Counted from the first letter of the stretch, positions 8,852 through 18,050 are shown. The stretch: DNA of 64,000 bases from an uncultured Clostridia bacterium (GCA_946407705.1 CAMJPC010000010.1:20723-84722); one strand, 5' to 3'. Notes: generated by a model from the sequence alone, not told the origin. Program-made: numbers and translations.

Positions 8852-9948
8852 CATCCAATTCATTAAAGAAAAAATCTTTTGTACAGAAGCTGGTTGCGAT
8901 AACCCGCATGCAGCTGTTCATACCCGTGGCGGCTCTGTTGGTCCTGGTCGTATTCAACCTGATAGCAGACCCTTCGTTCTTCGCCATCAAGCTCGGCCAG
9001 AACAGCGCAGGCCAGCCGGTCTTCTCGGGATATCTCATCACGATCCTTGACTACGGTTCAGAGCTTGCGATCCTCGCGATCGGAATGACCCTGGTTACTT
9101 CCGCATCAGGCGGACAGGACATTTCCGTAGGCGCTGCGATCGCCATTGCCGGATCCGTCATCCTCAAGGTCCTCTGCGGAAACGAATCAAGACCTGACCA
9201 CATGAAGGCTCCGATCATTGTGGCTTTCCTCGTTGCCTGTGTCGTCGCGATGATCTTCGGCGCGTTCAACGGTGCTCTCGTAGCTTTCTTCAAGATACAG
9301 CCGATGGTCGCAACCCTGATCCTCTTTACGGCAGGACGTTCGATCGCTGCATGGATCAACAACAACGAGCTCCCCATCATCTCGGATGAGAGCTTCTCAT
9401 ACTTCGGAACATTCATTCCCGGCTGCCCTATCCCGACTCCGGTATTCATCGCAGCAGCTTGTATGGTGGTCATCTTCCTTGTATTGAAGTTCACGAACCT
9501 CGGTCTGTATTCACAGTCCGTCGGCATCAACCCGAGCTCTTCAAGACTTAACGGTATCAACCCTGCAGTCGTAAAGCTCATCACATACGTCATCCTTGGT
9601 CTCTGCGTTGCAGTCGTAGGATTGATCAAGGTCAGCCGTATCTCAACCATCAACTACTCGGTAGTCGCTAAGGATATCGAAATGGACGCCATCCTCGCAG
9701 TTGCTTTGGGCGGTAACGCATTGAGCGGCGGTAAGTTCAGCATGCCGGCTTCGATCATGGGCGCTTACATCATCCAGTTCCTTACAACGACACTCTACAA
9801 GTTCAACGTAAACTCTTCCGCACTGCCTGCATATAAGGCTGTCGTAGTCATCATTCTCGTTGTTCTTTCTGCTCCGGTCGTAAGAGAGAAGTTCAACCAG
9901 TTAAAGAAGAGCAGGACTTCGGGAAAAACAGTAAAGGAGGCAGCGTAA
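8848..9948 (+). CDS. Sugar ABC transporter permease 1 (YtfT-like)
   Basis: Integral membrane permease of 366 aa with 8-10 hydrophobic helices. It carries the RbsC-family signature near residues 80-100 (GMTLVTSASGGQDISVGA), the site that contacts the ATPase and pore. The N-terminus is short and basic, and the C-terminal tail is charged. It overlaps the ATPase gene by 4 nt and is followed directly by a second, different permease. The importer therefore uses a permease heterodimer, as in the Escherichia coli YtfT/YjfF galactofuranose system. The order binding protein-ATPase-permease-permease is the same as ytfQRT-yjfF. Confidence 0.88.
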   Translation: MTSNSLKKKSFVQKLVAITRMQLFIPVAALLVLVVFNLIADPSFFAIKLGQNSAGQPVFSGYLITILDYGSELAILAIGMTLVTSASGGQDISVGAAIAIAGSVILKVLCGNESRPDHMKAPIIVAFLVACVVAMIFGAFNGALVAFFKIQPMVATLILFTAGRSIAAWINNNELPIISDESFSYFGTFIPGCPIPTPVFIAAACMVVIFLVLKFTNLGLYSQSVGINPSSSRLNGINPAVVKLITYVILGLCVAVVGLIKVSRISTINYSVVAKDIEMDAILAVALGGNALSGGKFSMPASIMGAYIIQFLTTTLYKFNVNSSALPAYKAVVVIILVVLSAPVVREKFNQLKKSRTSGKTVKEAA

Positions 9949-9949
9949 T

Positions 9950-10996
9950 ATGGAAAACAGTGTTTCCTCCAGATCTTTGAAAAGCCGCTTAAGGAGAATG
10001 TCAGATACCAATCTGCTTCTCATCATCACGATCGTGGTATTCATCTTCATGTATGCCATGGCAGTCGTATTCCTCGGTTCAGGCTTCCTTAAGCCCCAGA
10101 ACTTCTTTAACATCCTTAACGAGAACGCTAGCCTTATCATTCTTTCATGCGGCATGAGCCTTGTCATGATCACCGGCGGTATCGATATCTCCGTAGGTCA
10201 GCTCACATCCCTCGTCTGCATGAGCTGCGCAGTCTTCCTCGACATGAAGGGCGGCGACGTAGGAACCTCAATGTGCATCGCACTTTTGATCGGTCTTGCT
10301 TTCGGTGTGGTCCAGGGCTATCTCGTAGCTTACCTTGAGATCCAGCCGTTCATCGTATCTCTCGCGGGACTCTTTTTCGCGAAGGGCATGACGACCATCG
10401 TCAACGCAACGCAGTTCAACGTTGAGAACCAGCAGTTTGTAGCGATGAAGAACACCAGAATAACGGTTCCCTTCATGGGCTCTTACAATAAGAAAGGAGT
10501 CTATATTCCCGCTTATATCGAGATCGGCGTTATCGTAGCCATAGCAGTAGTCATCCTCCTGTTCATCCTTCTCAGATGGACGAGACTCGGAAGGAATTTC
10601 TACGCAGTCGGCGGCAACGCTCAGAGTGCAAGATTACTTGGTATCAACGTTAAGCGCACAAAGTTCATGGCTCACCTCCTCTGCAGCTTACTTGCGGCTA
10701 TCGGCGGTTATGTGTATTTTATGCATGTAGGCTCCGGTTCTCCTTCACATGCAGATGGTGCTGAAATGAACGCCATAGCATCCTCCATCATTGGCGGAAC
10801 GATGCTCACGGGCGGCGTTGGCAACATCGTCGGTACATTCTTCGGAGTTCTGAGCCTTAGCACCATCAAGAACATCGTTTCATCACTGGGACTTGATGAA
10901 GCATGGTGGACCAACATCACGGTCGCTTTCATGCTCTGTCTCTTCCTGCTGGTCCAGAGCCTTGTTCTGCGCCGTAAGGCAGGTGCGAAAAAATAA
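9950..10996 (+). CDS. Sugar ABC transporter permease 2 (YjfF-like)
   Basis: Second RbsC-family permease, 348 aa. It has the conserved SCGMSLVMITGGIDISVGQ region and later GGTMLTGGVGNIVGTFFG. The ribosome site AAAGGAGG sits at the end of the previous gene, and only one base separates the genes. It pairs with the YtfT-like permease at 8848. Two non-identical permeases separate this system from plain ribose or xylose importers, which use a homodimer. This supports a furanose-type substrate by family analogy. Confidence 0.88.
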   Translation: MENSVSSRSLKSRLRRMSDTNLLLIITIVVFIFMYAMAVVFLGSGFLKPQNFFNILNENASLIILSCGMSLVMITGGIDISVGQLTSLVCMSCAVFLDMKGGDVGTSMCIALLIGLAFGVVQGYLVAYLEIQPFIVSLAGLFFAKGMTTIVNATQFNVENQQFVAMKNTRITVPFMGSYNKKGVYIPAYIEIGVIVAIAVVILLFILLRWTRLGRNFYAVGGNAQSARLLGINVKRTKFMAHLLCSLLAAIGGYVYFMHVGSGSPSHADGAEMNAIASSIIGGTMLTGGVGNIVGTFFGVLSLSTIKNIVSSLGLDEAWWTNITVAFMLCLFLLVQSLVLRRKAGAKK

Positions 10997-11014
10997 AGGC
11001 CCGGAGGGTGAAAG

Positions 11015-12535
11015 ATGAGTAATTTCCTAGGCATTGAATTCGGATCCACACGTATTAAGTCGGTAGTTATCGACGACAAATTCGCCCCGCGTTCTTCAGG
11101 CGACTATGTCTGGAAGAGCGACTTCACGGACGGCGTATGGACTTACAGTCTGGATGAGGCCTTTGAAGGCCTGAGGAAGGCCCTGTCAGAGACAGATCTG
11201 GCCGGCGTTGCGGGAATGGGTTTATCCGCAATGATGCACGGGTATCTGGCATTTGATACGGAATGGAATCTCCTTGTGCCATTCCGTACATGGCAGAATA
11301 CGATGACGGCCCAGGCCGCATCTGATCTGACAGGCCTCCTTGACTTTAACATCCCCCAGAGATGGAGCATTGCTCACCTTTACCAGGCGATCCTTAACAA
11401 CGAGGAACATATTTCCCGCATCGCGCACATCACTACGCTCGCAGGTTATGTTCACTATAAGCTCACCGGCGTTAACGCATTGGGCGTCGGTGACGCATCA
11501 GGTATGTTCCCGATCGACAGTTCAAAGATGGACTACGATCAGACCATGATCGACAAGTTCGATAACCTCATCGCTGACAAAAACCTCGGTTGGAAGATCA
11601 GAGACATCCTTCCGAAGGTCCTTGTTGCAGGCGACGACGCAGGTTCACTTACGGCTGAAGGCGCAGCGCTTCTGGGCGGCGTTCTTCCCGAGGGAATCCC
11701 TTTCGCGCCCGCTGAAGGCGACGCAGGCACGGGCATGACGGCCACCAACGCTGTATCGGCAAAGACCGGTAACGTTTCCGCAGGTACCAGCATTTTCGCG
11801 ATGGTCGTTCTTGATAAGCCTTTGAGCAAGGTCTATGAAGAGATCGACATGGTAACCACACCCAGCGGCAAGCCTGTTGCAATGGTTCACTGCAATAACT
11901 GCACGAACGACATGAACGCATGGGTAAACGTACTTAAGCAGACGATAGAACTTTTCGGAGGTTCTGTTGATACAGGCGAGCTCTATACGAAGCTCTACCA
12001 GAAGTCCATGGAAGGCGCAGCAGACTGCGGCGGCGTATGCACCGTCAACTACATGGCAGGTGAAGGAGTAACCCACTTAGACAGCGGCAGACCGTTCGTC
12101 ATCAGGACTCCCGACAGCGATTTCTCGCTTGCCAACTTCCTCAGATCACAGCTCTATTCGACAATGTCCACGCTCAAGATCGGCATGGACATCCTCGCAA
12201 AAGAAGGCGTTGAGATCGTAAGCCTCACAGGCCACGGCGGTCTTTTCAAGACTCCAGTCGTAGGCCAGCGCTACATGGCAGCCGCATGCAAGGCTCCCGT
12301 TACCGTTATGGAAACGGCAGGCGAGGGAGGACCTTACGGCATGGCTCTCCTTGCTGCTTACCGCGTGCTGAAGTCTGGCGAGACACTTGAGGCATTCCTT
12401 GCTGAGAAGATCTTCGCCAACGCAAGAAGCTCGACATTTGCACCCGTTGCAGAAGACGTTGAAGGCTTCGACAGGTACATTGAGAAGTTCTCCGCGGCGC
12501 TCGACGCTGAGCGCGTTGCTGCGGTAAAATTCTGA
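11015..12535 (+). CDS. FGGY-family sugar kinase, probable ribulokinase
   Basis: Cytoplasmic kinase of 506 aa in the FGGY family (two actin-like domains). The N-terminal phosphate loop is [11 protein letters not shown], with E in place of the usual D of DxGT, and GAGMxxxxH-like elements follow. GDAGTG and the later [12 protein letters not shown] and [11 protein letters not shown] segments build the nucleotide site. It lies 18 nt after the permease and 25 nt before an AraD-like gene, so L-ribulose phosphorylation is the best guess. Clostridium acetobutylicum has a ribulokinase (AraK) distinct from classic AraB, and this may be that type. Xylulokinase remains possible. No isomerase (araA) gene is present in the window. 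Confidence 0.78.
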   Translation: MSNFLGIEFGSTRIKSVVIDDKFAPRSSGDYVWKSDFTDGVWTYSLDEAFEGLRKALSETDLAGVAGMGLSAMMHGYLAFDTEWNLLVPFRTWQNTMTAQAASDLTGLLDFNIPQRWSIAHLYQAILNNEEHISRIAHITTLAGYVHYKLTGVNALGVGDASGMFPIDSSKMDYDQTMIDKFDNLIADKNLGWKIRDILPKVLVAGDDAGSLTAEGAALLGGVLPEGIPFAPAEGDAGTGMTATNAVSAKTGNVSAGTSIFAMVVLDKPLSKVYEEIDMVTTPSGKPVAMVHCNNCTNDMNAWVNVLKQTIELFGGSVDTGELYTKLYQKSMEGAADCGGVCTVNYMAGEGVTHLDSGRPFVIRTPDSDFSLANFLRSQLYSTMSTLKIGMDILAKEGVEIVSLTGHGGLFKTPVVGQRYMAAACKAPVTVMETAGEGGPYGMALLAAYRVLKSGETLEAFLAEKIFANARSSTFAPVAEDVEGFDRYIEKFSAALDAERVAAVKF

Positions 12536-12560
12536 TATCAAATATCAAGGAGCCGCGGAA

Positions 12561-13256
12561 ATGTTAGAAGCACTTAAAGAAAAAGTTTTGCAGGCAAATC
12601 TCCTGCTTCCCAAGCACGATCTTGTCACCTTCACATGGGGCAACGTATCCGAGATCGACAGAGAGTCTGGTCTCATCGTAATCAAGCCGAGCGGCGTCGA
12701 TTACGACGGCATAAAGGCTGAGGACATGGTCGTTCTTGATCTTGACGGAAAGGTTGTTGAAGGACACTATAAGCCGTCCAGCGACACACCTACGCACATT
12801 GCTCTCTACAAGGCTTTTCCGGGCATCGGAGGCGTTGTACATACTCATTCGAGATGGGCTACAAGCTTTGCCCAGGCAGGTGTCGGCATTACCGCTTACG
12901 GAACCACACAGGGCGATACTTTCTACGGAGAGATCCCCTGCACACGTAAGATGACTCCTGAAGAGATCGGAGGAGAGTACGAGCTCGAGACCGGAAACGT
13001 CATCATTGAGACCTTCAATAAGAGAGGCATCGATCCAGTCCAGGTTCCCGCAGTCCTGGTCAACAGCCACGGACCTTTCACATGGGGCAAGGACGCAAAT
13101 GACGCCGTGCACAACTCAGTAGTTCTCGAAGAGTGCGCTTTCATGGCATTTCACGCGAAGATGATCAACCCCTCGCTCGGTGCCATGCAGCAGGAGCTCT
13201 TGGACAAGCACTACCTGAGAAAGCACGGCAAGAATGCCTACTACGGTCAGGGTTAA
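12561..13256 (+). CDS. araD: L-ribulose-5-phosphate 4-epimerase
   Basis: Class II aldolase-fold enzyme of 231 aa. It converts L-ribulose 5-phosphate into D-xylulose 5-phosphate, which enters the pentose phosphate pathway. The catalytic and zinc positions can be read directly: D75, H94 and H96 in VVHTHS, and H170 in NSHGPF. These line up with D76, H95, H97 and H171 of the E. coli enzyme. The length equals AraD. It is last in the importer operon and has an AAGGAGC site. This residue match is the strongest pointer that the locus handles L-arabinose or a sugar that yields L-ribulose. Confidence 0.92.
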   Translation: MLEALKEKVLQANLLLPKHDLVTFTWGNVSEIDRESGLIVIKPSGVDYDGIKAEDMVVLDLDGKVVEGHYKPSSDTPTHIALYKAFPGIGGVVHTHSRWATSFAQAGVGITAYGTTQGDTFYGEIPCTRKMTPEEIGGEYELETGNVIIETFNKRGIDPVQVPAVLVNSHGPFTWGKDANDAVHNSVVLEECAFMAFHAKMINPSLGAMQQELLDKHYLRKHGKNAYYGQG

Positions 13257-13287
13257 TAAACTGTCTTCATAATATACTTCCAAAATG

Positions 13288-13326
13288 AATCGTCCCATCC
13301 ACGCTGTGATTTCGGATGGGACGATT
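13288..13326. terminator. Hairpin between convergent genes
   Basis: A perfect 13-bp inverted repeat (13288-13300 with 13314-13326) surrounds a 13-nt loop. It lies between araD and the oppositely oriented radical SAM gene. The T-rich stretch is loose on both sides (GTCTTTTATT on plus), so it may serve both directions, each weakly. Confidence 0.7.
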
Positions 13327-13338
13327 GCATTGTGTCTT

Positions 13339-14721
13339 TTATTCTGTTTTACCGGGCTGATCGATCCCCGAAGTCAGGAGCTTTACGCCGATCGCGCACT
13401 CGATCCTCTTCTTGAAGAGCTTGCAGCCGTATTCATATACGCCCTGGATGTCTCCGGTCGCGTGATAGGAATTGGCAGCGCATCCGCCGGAGCAGTAGAG
13501 CTTTGCCCAGCAGTTGTTGCACTCGGGCCTGCTGTAGGCGTTGCATGCTGCGAACTTGTCTCTTGTCTCAAAAGCCGTTACGCCGGTATAGATGTCGCCC
13601 ATCTTGTAGGCGGGGTCGCCGACGAACTGGTGGCAGGGATAGAGGTCGCCCCAGGGTGTGACTGCGAGGTACTCCGTTCCCGATCCGCAGCCTGCGACAC
13701 GCTTGTAGATGCAGGGTCCGCATGTGAGGTCGAGCATGTAGTGGTAGAAGGTGAAGGGCTTGCCTTCGTTATATCTCTTGACCATGAGTCTTGCCAGTTC
13801 CTCATACTGCTCGAAAAGAACGGGGAGGTCCTCCTCGGTCAGGGCAGAAGGGCTTGAAGGATCCGTGACGACGGGCTCCATGGAAAGCTCGGTGAAGCCG
13901 AGGTCCAGCATGTGTTTGATGTCGTTTACGAAATCAGTATTGTGGTGCGTGAAGGTTCCGCGCATGTAGTAGCTCTTTGAGCCGCGCTTTTCGACGAACT
14001 TCTGGAAGTTGGGAACGATCCTGTCATAGGAACCGTTTCCTGCCATGTCGACTCTGAACCTGTCGTTTACTTCCTTACGGCCGTCTAGTGAGAGGACGAC
14101 GTTATGCATTTCCTTATTGCAGAACTCGGTGACCTCATCGTTTAAGAGTACGCCGTTTGTTGTGAGAGTGAAGCGGATGTTCTTGCCGTGAAGTTTTTCC
14201 TGCTCTCTTCCGTACTTAACGAGTTCCTTGCAGACGTCCCAGTTCATGAGAGGCTCGCCGCCGAAAAAGTCGATGTCGAGGTTCTTATGGAAACCGGAAT
14301 TCTCAATGAGGAAATCGATGGCTTTCTTACCTGTCTCAAGGCTCATCAATGCGCGCTCGCCGTGGTACTTGCCCTGGCTTGCGAAGCAGTAGGAGCAGTT
14401 GAGGTTGCAGGTGTGAGCTACGTGAAGGCAGAGGGCCTTGATGGAAAATCTCTTCTTCCTGTAGTCTTTGGCCAGATGTGCGTACTTGTCGGGTACGTAG
14501 AGCTTGCCCTCTTCTTTAAGCTTTTCTATGTCAGCGATGCATTCTTCCGCATCTTCGCGGGTGATCTTATGAACCTCCATTGCCTTGGCGATTACGGCTT
14601 CGGCAGGCTCAGTCTCGTACCATTTGATCATGTCGAAAGCGACAGGATCAGTCATGTGAATGGAGCCCGAGAATACGTCGAGCACGATATTTAAGCCTTC
14701 AAACTGATAACAGTGGATCAT
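13339..14721 (-). CDS. SCIFF-peptide radical SAM maturase
   Basis: Radical SAM/SPASM enzyme of 460 aa. It has an N-terminal recognition region and then CNLNCSYC (C105, C109, C112), which binds the SAM-cleaving 4Fe-4S cluster. GGEPL follows, and about ten cysteines lie in the C-terminal third (CGPC, CGSG, CHQF, CNNCWAKLYCSGGC), typical of SPASM auxiliary clusters. The SCIFF peptide gene sits directly upstream. Enzymes of this family form Cys-to-Thr sulfur-to-alpha-carbon thioether bonds in SCIFF. The pair is nearly universal in Clostridia, though its biological role is unknown. A hairpin between the genes probably lowers maturase expression relative to the peptide. Confidence 0.93.
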   Translation of the reverse strand: MIHCYQFEGLNIVLDVFSGSIHMTDPVAFDMIKWYETEPAEAVIAKAMEVHKITREDAEECIADIEKLKEEGKLYVPDKYAHLAKDYRKKRFSIKALCLHVAHTCNLNCSYCFASQGKYHGERALMSLETGKKAIDFLIENSGFHKNLDIDFFGGEPLMNWDVCKELVKYGREQEKLHGKNIRFTLTTNGVLLNDEVTEFCNKEMHNVVLSLDGRKEVNDRFRVDMAGNGSYDRIVPNFQKFVEKRGSKSYYMRGTFTHHNTDFVNDIKHMLDLGFTELSMEPVVTDPSSPSALTEEDLPVLFEQYEELARLMVKRYNEGKPFTFYHYMLDLTCGPCIYKRVAGCGSGTEYLAVTPWGDLYPCHQFVGDPAYKMGDIYTGVTAFETRDKFAACNAYSRPECNNCWAKLYCSGGCAANSYHATGDIQGVYEYGCKLFKKRIECAIGVKLLTSGIDQPGKTE

Positions 14722-14743
14722 AATGGTCTCCCGTGGATTTACA

Positions 14744-14775
14744 TAAAAAAAGGTCTCATCCGTAAATGAGACCTT
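14744..14775 (-). terminator. Attenuator between SCIFF peptide and maturase genes
   Basis: On the minus strand AAGGTCTCAT (14775-14766) pairs with ATGAGACCTT (14759-14750) and runs into T6. It lies in the 74-nt gap after the peptide gene, so most transcripts should end here and only read-through messages carry the maturase. Confidence 0.85.
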
Positions 14776-14795
14776 AATCTCAAAATTTCCGCTAA

Positions 14796-14939
14796 TTACT
14801 CAGCCTTCTCGCAAGCCTGATTAGCTACGCCGCAGCTTGTCTTGCAAGCTGACTGGCAAGAAGTCTGGCACTCGCCGCATCCGCCTTCCTTGGCTGACTT
14901 GTCAAGGTCACGGGTCTCGATGGTAACGATTCTTGTCAT
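14796..14939 (-). CDS. SCIFF ribosomal peptide precursor (six Cys in forty-five residues)
   Basis: Small gene of 47 codons plus TAA. The peptide starts MTRIVTIETRDLDKSAKEGG and has six cysteines at 21, 24, 28, 32, 36 and 43, then ends in CEKAE. This is the SCIFF family signature: a conserved N-terminal leader followed by a Cys-rich core. A GGGGGAAAG ribosome site precedes the ATG at 14939. The core is the substrate of the neighbouring radical SAM enzyme, with thioether formation expected between Cys and Thr (T26 and T34 are candidates). Function of the mature peptide is unknown in the family. Confidence 0.95.
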   Translation of the reverse strand: MTRIVTIETRDLDKSAKEGGCGECQTSCQSACKTSCGVANQACEKAE

Positions 14940-14995
14940 GATCGCTTTCCCCCTTATTTATAATGAGCAAATTATACTTTGCAAGGCCGATACAG

Positions 14996-16384
14996 TCAAG
15001 GCAGGACCTTTATCTTGCCGTCAAAAGAGCGTCTTCCGTTCATATAGAGGTCAGAACCCGCGTTCTTTGCAAACTTTATCGTCTGGTCCGTGATCATCTC
15101 GCCGGGGATGAGAAGAGGTACTCCCGGCGGATAAGCGAAAAGGAATTCACCCGCGGTCTTTCCGCAGCTTTCCTCGAGCGGGGCTTCTTCTGCGGTCATG
15201 CCGCGGAGATAAGCGTCCCTGACGGTCGTGAGGAACCTGGGCTGAGGGCGGCTCATGAACTGCTTTACAGGTTCACCGGATTCGTTATCCTGAAGCTCGT
15301 CAAGCCTGATTACCGCGTCGCAGAACCTCTTGATGGACTCTTCCGTGTCACCGATACCCGTCATGGCGATGAGGTGTGATCTGAAAGCAGCCTCGCACTC
15401 GACGTTATAGTCGCATCTCAGGTTTGTCGCGAGCTTGATTCCGTCGCCCAATATGACGAGCTTGGATCTCTCACCGCAGGGAGCTCTCCAGAGCTTGTAG
15501 TTACGAAGTCCCGAGAGCGCGTCTTCAGCGTATCTGATTCCGTCTTCCCAGGGCTTCATTATCTCTTTGCCCTTGGTAAGAGAAGCTATGCATTTCGAGA
15601 TCCCGCCTAAGAGAACGTAAGAAGGGCTCGTCGTCTCGAAAATATCGATGAAGTTCATTATCAGGCTTTCCGGAACCGGGCAGTCCTTTGAAGTTAGCAT
15701 TACCGCAGTCTGCGTGGGCGCGTTCAAGGTCTTGTGAAGGCTCTTGATGACGATGTCGCCTGATGCGTCAGGACCGAAGAAGCTGTCGTCCAAACCGAGA
15801 TGAGCTCCGTGCGCGCAGTCAGTGATGAGCGTTGCGTCATAGCGCTTCGTGATCTTGTAGATCTGCTCGGTGTCAGACATGACGCCTTCATATGTGGGCG
15901 ATGTGATGATGACAGTCTTGATCTTGGGATTTCTTACGAGGAGGTTCTCGATCTCCGCGGGAGTAACAGGTCCCGAGAAAGGGAATTCAGGATCAAAAGA
16001 CGGCATGAGGGGAACGACGCTGCTTCCCGAAAGCGCCAAAGCGTTCCAGACGGAAAGGTGGCAGTTCATCGCAACGAGTACTTCGGAACCCGGATTTGAG
16101 ATCGCCGAAGCGCATACGGCCGCGAGGATCATGGCGGTGGCTCCGCCGACGGAGCAGTAAGCCTGTTCCTTGTTCCAAAGGGAAGCCGCGGCGTCTTCAA
16201 GGTCTTTTAAGAGACCTGAAGGGGAGTGCAGGTTATCGAATCCGCTGATCTCCGTGATGTCACGGCTGAATATGTTAGAGATGACATCGGTGTTGCGCTT
16301 GTGGCCCGGCATATGCATCGGAAGAGGCTCCGTGCCGAGATACATCTTGAGGGCTGCACCCAAACGGTCGTTGTCGTATTTCAT
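14996..16384 (-). CDS. PLP-dependent Orn/Lys/Arg decarboxylase family protein
   Basis: Protein of 462 aa with the fold type I PLP site. It has MPGHKR near residue 26, a glycine-rich phosphate loop SVGGATAM, DCAHGAH around 189-195, and the Schiff-base lysine K218 in SLHKTLNAPTQ. The length matches the short Bacillus YaaO/SpeA class, which decarboxylates arginine or lysine to polyamine precursors. Which amino acid is used cannot be read from sequence. It lies 56 nt downstream of the SCIFF gene start on the same strand, and upstream on the minus strand is a terminator. In Bacillus the relative yaaO is close to recR and dnaX, as here. Confidence 0.85.
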   Translation of the reverse strand: MKYDNDRLGAALKMYLGTEPLPMHMPGHKRNTDVISNIFSRDITEISGFDNLHSPSGLLKDLEDAAASLWNKEQAYCSVGGATAMILAAVCASAISNPGSEVLVAMNCHLSVWNALALSGSSVVPLMPSFDPEFPFSGPVTPAEIENLLVRNPKIKTVIITSPTYEGVMSDTEQIYKITKRYDATLITDCAHGAHLGLDDSFFGPDASGDIVIKSLHKTLNAPTQTAVMLTSKDCPVPESLIMNFIDIFETTSPSYVLLGGISKCIASLTKGKEIMKPWEDGIRYAEDALSGLRNYKLWRAPCGERSKLVILGDGIKLATNLRCDYNVECEAAFRSHLIAMTGIGDTEESIKRFCDAVIRLDELQDNESGEPVKQFMSRPQPRFLTTVRDAYLRGMTAEEAPLEESCGKTAGEFLFAYPPGVPLLIPGEMITDQTIKFAKNAGSDLYMNGRRSFDGKIKVLP

Positions 16385-16401
16385 CGAAAATTCTCCTGAT
16401 T

Positions 16402-16436
16402 AAAAAGAACCCTGCCTCTTGAAGTAAGAGGCAGGG
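16402..16436 (-). terminator. Terminator of the zinc-ribbon gene
   Basis: CCCTGCCTCTT (minus 16436-16426) pairs with AAGAGGCAGGG (16420-16410), an 11-bp perfect stem. The minus strand then runs into TTCTTTTTA. It separates the zinc-ribbon gene from the decarboxylase gene. Confidence 0.85.
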
Positions 16437-16463
16437 AAAAGAAATGGAGTAAATATGAAATAA

Positions 16464-17300
16464 TCAAGGATTAATAACGGTGAAGCTGTAGCTGGATACC
16501 GTATCGGATACCTCATAGATCGTCTTCTGCATCTGAAGAGCGGTGGAGAGGAGAAGGGTATAAGGGCTGAGCTTGCCGTCAAGCAGTTCAACGTCGGAAG
16601 CGTAGCTGATAGCCTGAGCCTCATCATCGGAGAGCAGCATGTACTGCGAAACGAGGAAGAGGGATCTTACGCCAACGTTCATGTGAACGAGCTTGTTGTT
16701 GATCGAATAAGAAGGACCGGAGCTGGATGTTGAAGAGGACAGTCTGCTTGAGAATGAGAGACCCAGAGCGGATGTGCTGCCCAGTGAGCTTGTCTCTTCC
16801 TGGATGAAGAGAGGCTTGCCTTCGATACCAACCTTACCTACTTCGTGGAAGAGGGCGATGATGATCGCAGACTCTTCGTCGAGCTGAGGCATAATTGTAT
16901 CCTTGATTCTGAGAAGCTGCTTAGCTACTGCAACGCTTCTGATGAGGAGACCCTTCTCACAAGCGAGGGGGCCCTTGATCTCAGCGGGTGCTGTGAGCCA
17001 GGAAGTACGGTTCTCGAGGAAGTCGATGAAGTGATCGAACTCGGTCTTTCTCTTAACGATAGCTGCCTTGAGCTGTGCATAGAGAGTGTCAACGTTGTCT
17101 TTGTTTACGTCGACCATCGGCATGATGCCTGCGACCTTGTCAGACTTGCCGGTAGCTGCAGCAGAAACAGCTGCTGCCTGAGGGGTAACTGTTGTTTCGG
17201 TATCAGCTCCGCTCTCTGCAGAAGTGAATGTATACTTACACTTAGGGCATCTGATAGCCTGGTTGGCGATAACCATTCCGCAATCCGGACATTTTTTCAT
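16464..17300 (-). CDS. Zinc-ribbon protein with degenerate HD-like domain
   Basis: Protein of 278 aa whose exact function I do not recognise. Residues 1-25 form a zinc ribbon with C4, C7, C18 and C21 (CPDC, CPKC). A Thr/Ala-rich linker runs to about 55. The rest is a helical domain with ALFHEVGKVG, similar to the HD motif of metal-dependent phosphohydrolases but with HE where HD is expected. A Ser-rich loop (about 175-200) follows. It is therefore either an inactive HD relative or a divergent hydrolase. It has its own promoter and terminator, so it is a single-gene unit. Confidence 0.7.
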   Translation of the reverse strand: MKKCPDCGMVIANQAIRCPKCKYTFTSAESGADTETTVTPQAAAVSAAATGKSDKVAGIMPMVDVNKDNVDTLYAQLKAAIVKRKTEFDHFIDFLENRTSWLTAPAEIKGPLACEKGLLIRSVAVAKQLLRIKDTIMPQLDEESAIIIALFHEVGKVGIEGKPLFIQEETSSLGSTSALGLSFSSRLSSSTSSSGPSYSINNKLVHMNVGVRSLFLVSQYMLLSDDEAQAISYASDVELLDGKLSPYTLLLSTALQMQKTIYEVSDTVSSYSFTVINP

Positions 17301-17691
17301 ACTTAAATCCTCCTGATGCAGCGGCTCACCTCGAAAAAAGCTTACCGCCAGATAATCTATAAGTCATTTTACAACTTGTTTTTTACACTATCAATAAGAC
17401 GAAAGCCTATTTACAAAACATTTATAGTTAAAAAGACAAATTTTCAACATTTTTCAATAAAATACGCAAAGATTCTTGTGGATATCGTCATTTTTTATTG
17501 ATAGTTTCAAGACCCCTCAAATCTTGCTGAAAGAAAAAGACACTGACGAGGGGATGTCAGTGTCTTAAGGAGGGTGTTATGAAGTAAGGAACAATTACTT
17601 TGAACAACTGTATGATATCACGACGGCTGTTTACTTTAAGTTCTAAAAAAGGCAAAATAGTGGCAAACCTAGTTCCAAATTGAGGCATGCC
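17301..17691. other. AT-rich intergenic stretch with orphan hairpin
   Basis: About 390 nt without a convincing gene and distinctly richer in A/T than its neighbours. Beyond the minus promoter it holds an 11-bp hairpin (17537-17547 with 17556-17566). On the minus strand this is followed by TTTTTCTTTC, so it looks like an intrinsic terminator. On the plus strand it is followed at once by AAGGAGGG and ATG AAG TAA (17579-17587), a start-Lys-stop mini-frame. A 43-codon minus frame (17557-17688) ends within the hairpin, but I see no homology for it. Confidence 0.5.
17366..17394 (-). promoter_or_regulatory. Promoter of the zinc-ribbon gene
   Basis: On the minus strand TTGATA (17394-17389), a 17-nt spacer and TAAAAT (17371-17366) form a strong promoter. 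The leader would be about 60 nt before the start codon at 17300. Confidence 0.75.
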
Positions 17692-17952
17692 ATGAAACTC
17701 GAAGGAAGGCTCTTTGTAGCCAACAGAATGACAGAAATTAAGGAGATCGAGACGGAGGATACGAACGAGCCGTTTTCGACTCAGTTGGGCCGTGCACTGG
17801 TCGAGTTATGCCGTCAGATGGACATTCCCGTTCCCATGTGGATGAAGAAGAATACTCACGAGTTTGCGGCATTCCGCCAGACGATCTTCTTCAAGGAACA
17901 GTACACGGAGAACGTCAGGTTCGACAGGTTCCAAATAAAAGAAATCGATTAA
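17692..17952 (+). CDS. Small conserved-looking protein of unknown function
   Basis: 86-aa soluble, charged protein with no signal peptide and no known motif. Recognisable blocks are VELCRQMDIPVPMWMKKNT in the middle and FDRFQIKEID at the end. From memory, similar short proteins occur in Clostridia, but I cannot name a function. I chose ATG 17692, because an in-frame TTG at 17680 has no ribosome site. The ATG also lacks a strong one (GAGGC nearby), so expression may be low. A bidirectional terminator follows at 18051. Confidence 0.6.
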   Translation: MKLEGRLFVANRMTEIKEIETEDTNEPFSTQLGRALVELCRQMDIPVPMWMKKNTHEFAAFRQTIFFKEQYTENVRFDRFQIKEID

Positions 17953-18050
17953 TGATTCACCGCGCTGCGGTCCTCCGCGCGTGCTCCGCACGCTTGTGCG
18001 GAAGTCCGCTCGGTAAAATATCAATCTCATGCGAAAAATCTGAATATAAG

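Noticed and set aside
13285..13857. 190-codon plus frame opposite the SCIFF maturase
   Set aside because: Overlaps the conserved SPASM region of the real gene and begins in the terminator hairpin.
17316..17501. 61-codon plus frame in the AT-rich gap
   Set aside because: Phe/Lys/Ile-rich composition follows from AT-rich DNA; lies over the minus promoter of the zinc-ribbon gene; no ribosome site.
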